A stretch of 5,592 nt of DNA from Rickettsia endosymbiont of Ixodes persulcatus. GTDB taxonomy: Bacteria; Pseudomonadota; Alphaproteobacteria; Rickettsiales; Rickettsiaceae. The translations under genes were made by a program, and so were the position numbers. The notes under the pieces are model-generated. The model saw only the letters and a program-made list of their open reading frames with translations. It was not told the DNA's origin and searched no databases. The DNA is taken from positions 1 to 5,592 of the forward strand of contig JAPYLE010000081.1 of the NCBI GenBank assembly GCA_027293795.1. Direction: 5' to 3'. Positions 5,499-5,592 of the stretch are shown one piece after another. The first letter of the stretch is position 1. Each line of letters starts with the position of its first letter.

Positions 5499-5592
5499 TA
5501 CTTTCGCTTGTAATCTTAAAGCAACCGATATCGCCAAGGCGTTTAACATGCGTACCGCCGCATAATTCTAAAGAGTTATCGTACATCTTAAC
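5452..5592 (-). pseudogene. alaS: Inverted alaS segment: end of the editing domain with the CGGTH zinc motif
   Basis: Read on the minus strand from 5592, the sequence gives VKMYDNSLELCGGTHVKRLG, then DIGCFKITSES, AAGVRRIEAVCGEF, in one open frame to 5452. This is the second half of the AlaRS editing domain: in the E. coli enzyme the same region reads ELCGGTH with the Cys and His acting as zinc ligands, followed by GDIG and AAGVRRIEAV. It belongs roughly 80-140 codons after the break at codon 566 and lies on the wrong strand, so part of alaS is inverted. The segment continues past the window end. Confidence 0.9.

Overview
The window is very AT-rich, has short AT-biased codons, and carries a recognisable alanyl-tRNA synthetase gene, the start of a ProP-type MFS transporter and a short 'gtcattcc...ggaatgac' palindrome of the kind scattered through Rickettsia genomes. 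I read it as Rickettsia or a close relative (inference, no search run). No rRNA, tRNA, CRISPR array, transposase or insertion sequence is visible.

Layout. 1-220 is a mosaic of three pieces copied from 1057-1542. 223-687 (+) is the 3' half of an unrecognised gene ('YZ'). 758-826 (+) is the first 20 or so codons of a proP-like gene. 825-1310 (-) is the 5' half of YZ. 1320-1955 holds a bitopic membrane protein gene resembling PilO/GspM, broken by an internal inversion. 2033-3604 (-) is an intact 523-residue gene with a PilM/GspL-like cytoplasmic part, one membrane helix and a PilN/GspL-like periplasmic part. A 157-base divergent intergenic region (3605-3761) follows, then alaS (+) from 3762, which is cut at codon 566; from there the + strand carries a later part of alaS in reverse orientation up to the window end.

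The main result is that the gene fragments are not random decay. Three reading frames become whole, or visibly belong together, when a segment is turned round between short inverted repeats: (i) flipping 1369-1531 between perfect 11-bp repeats restores a 211-residue PilO-like frame ending at 1320; (ii) joining 825-1310 (-) to 229-687 (+) through a shared 9-bp word gives a single 317-codon frame; (iii) the end of the window is the reverse complement of the alaS editing-domain region with its CGGTH zinc motif. The inferred ancestral order is alaS diverging from a same-strand series PilMN-like, PilO-like (9-nt gap), YZ (70-nt gap), proP.

The two membrane genes look like a divergent inner-membrane assembly platform of a type IV pilus/type II secretion kind. 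The multiple inversions with microhomology could be real rearrangement, a decaying copy (for example one integrated in a host genome), or chimeras made by amplification, ligation or assembly. The broken essential alaS makes artefact or a non-functional copy a serious possibility.
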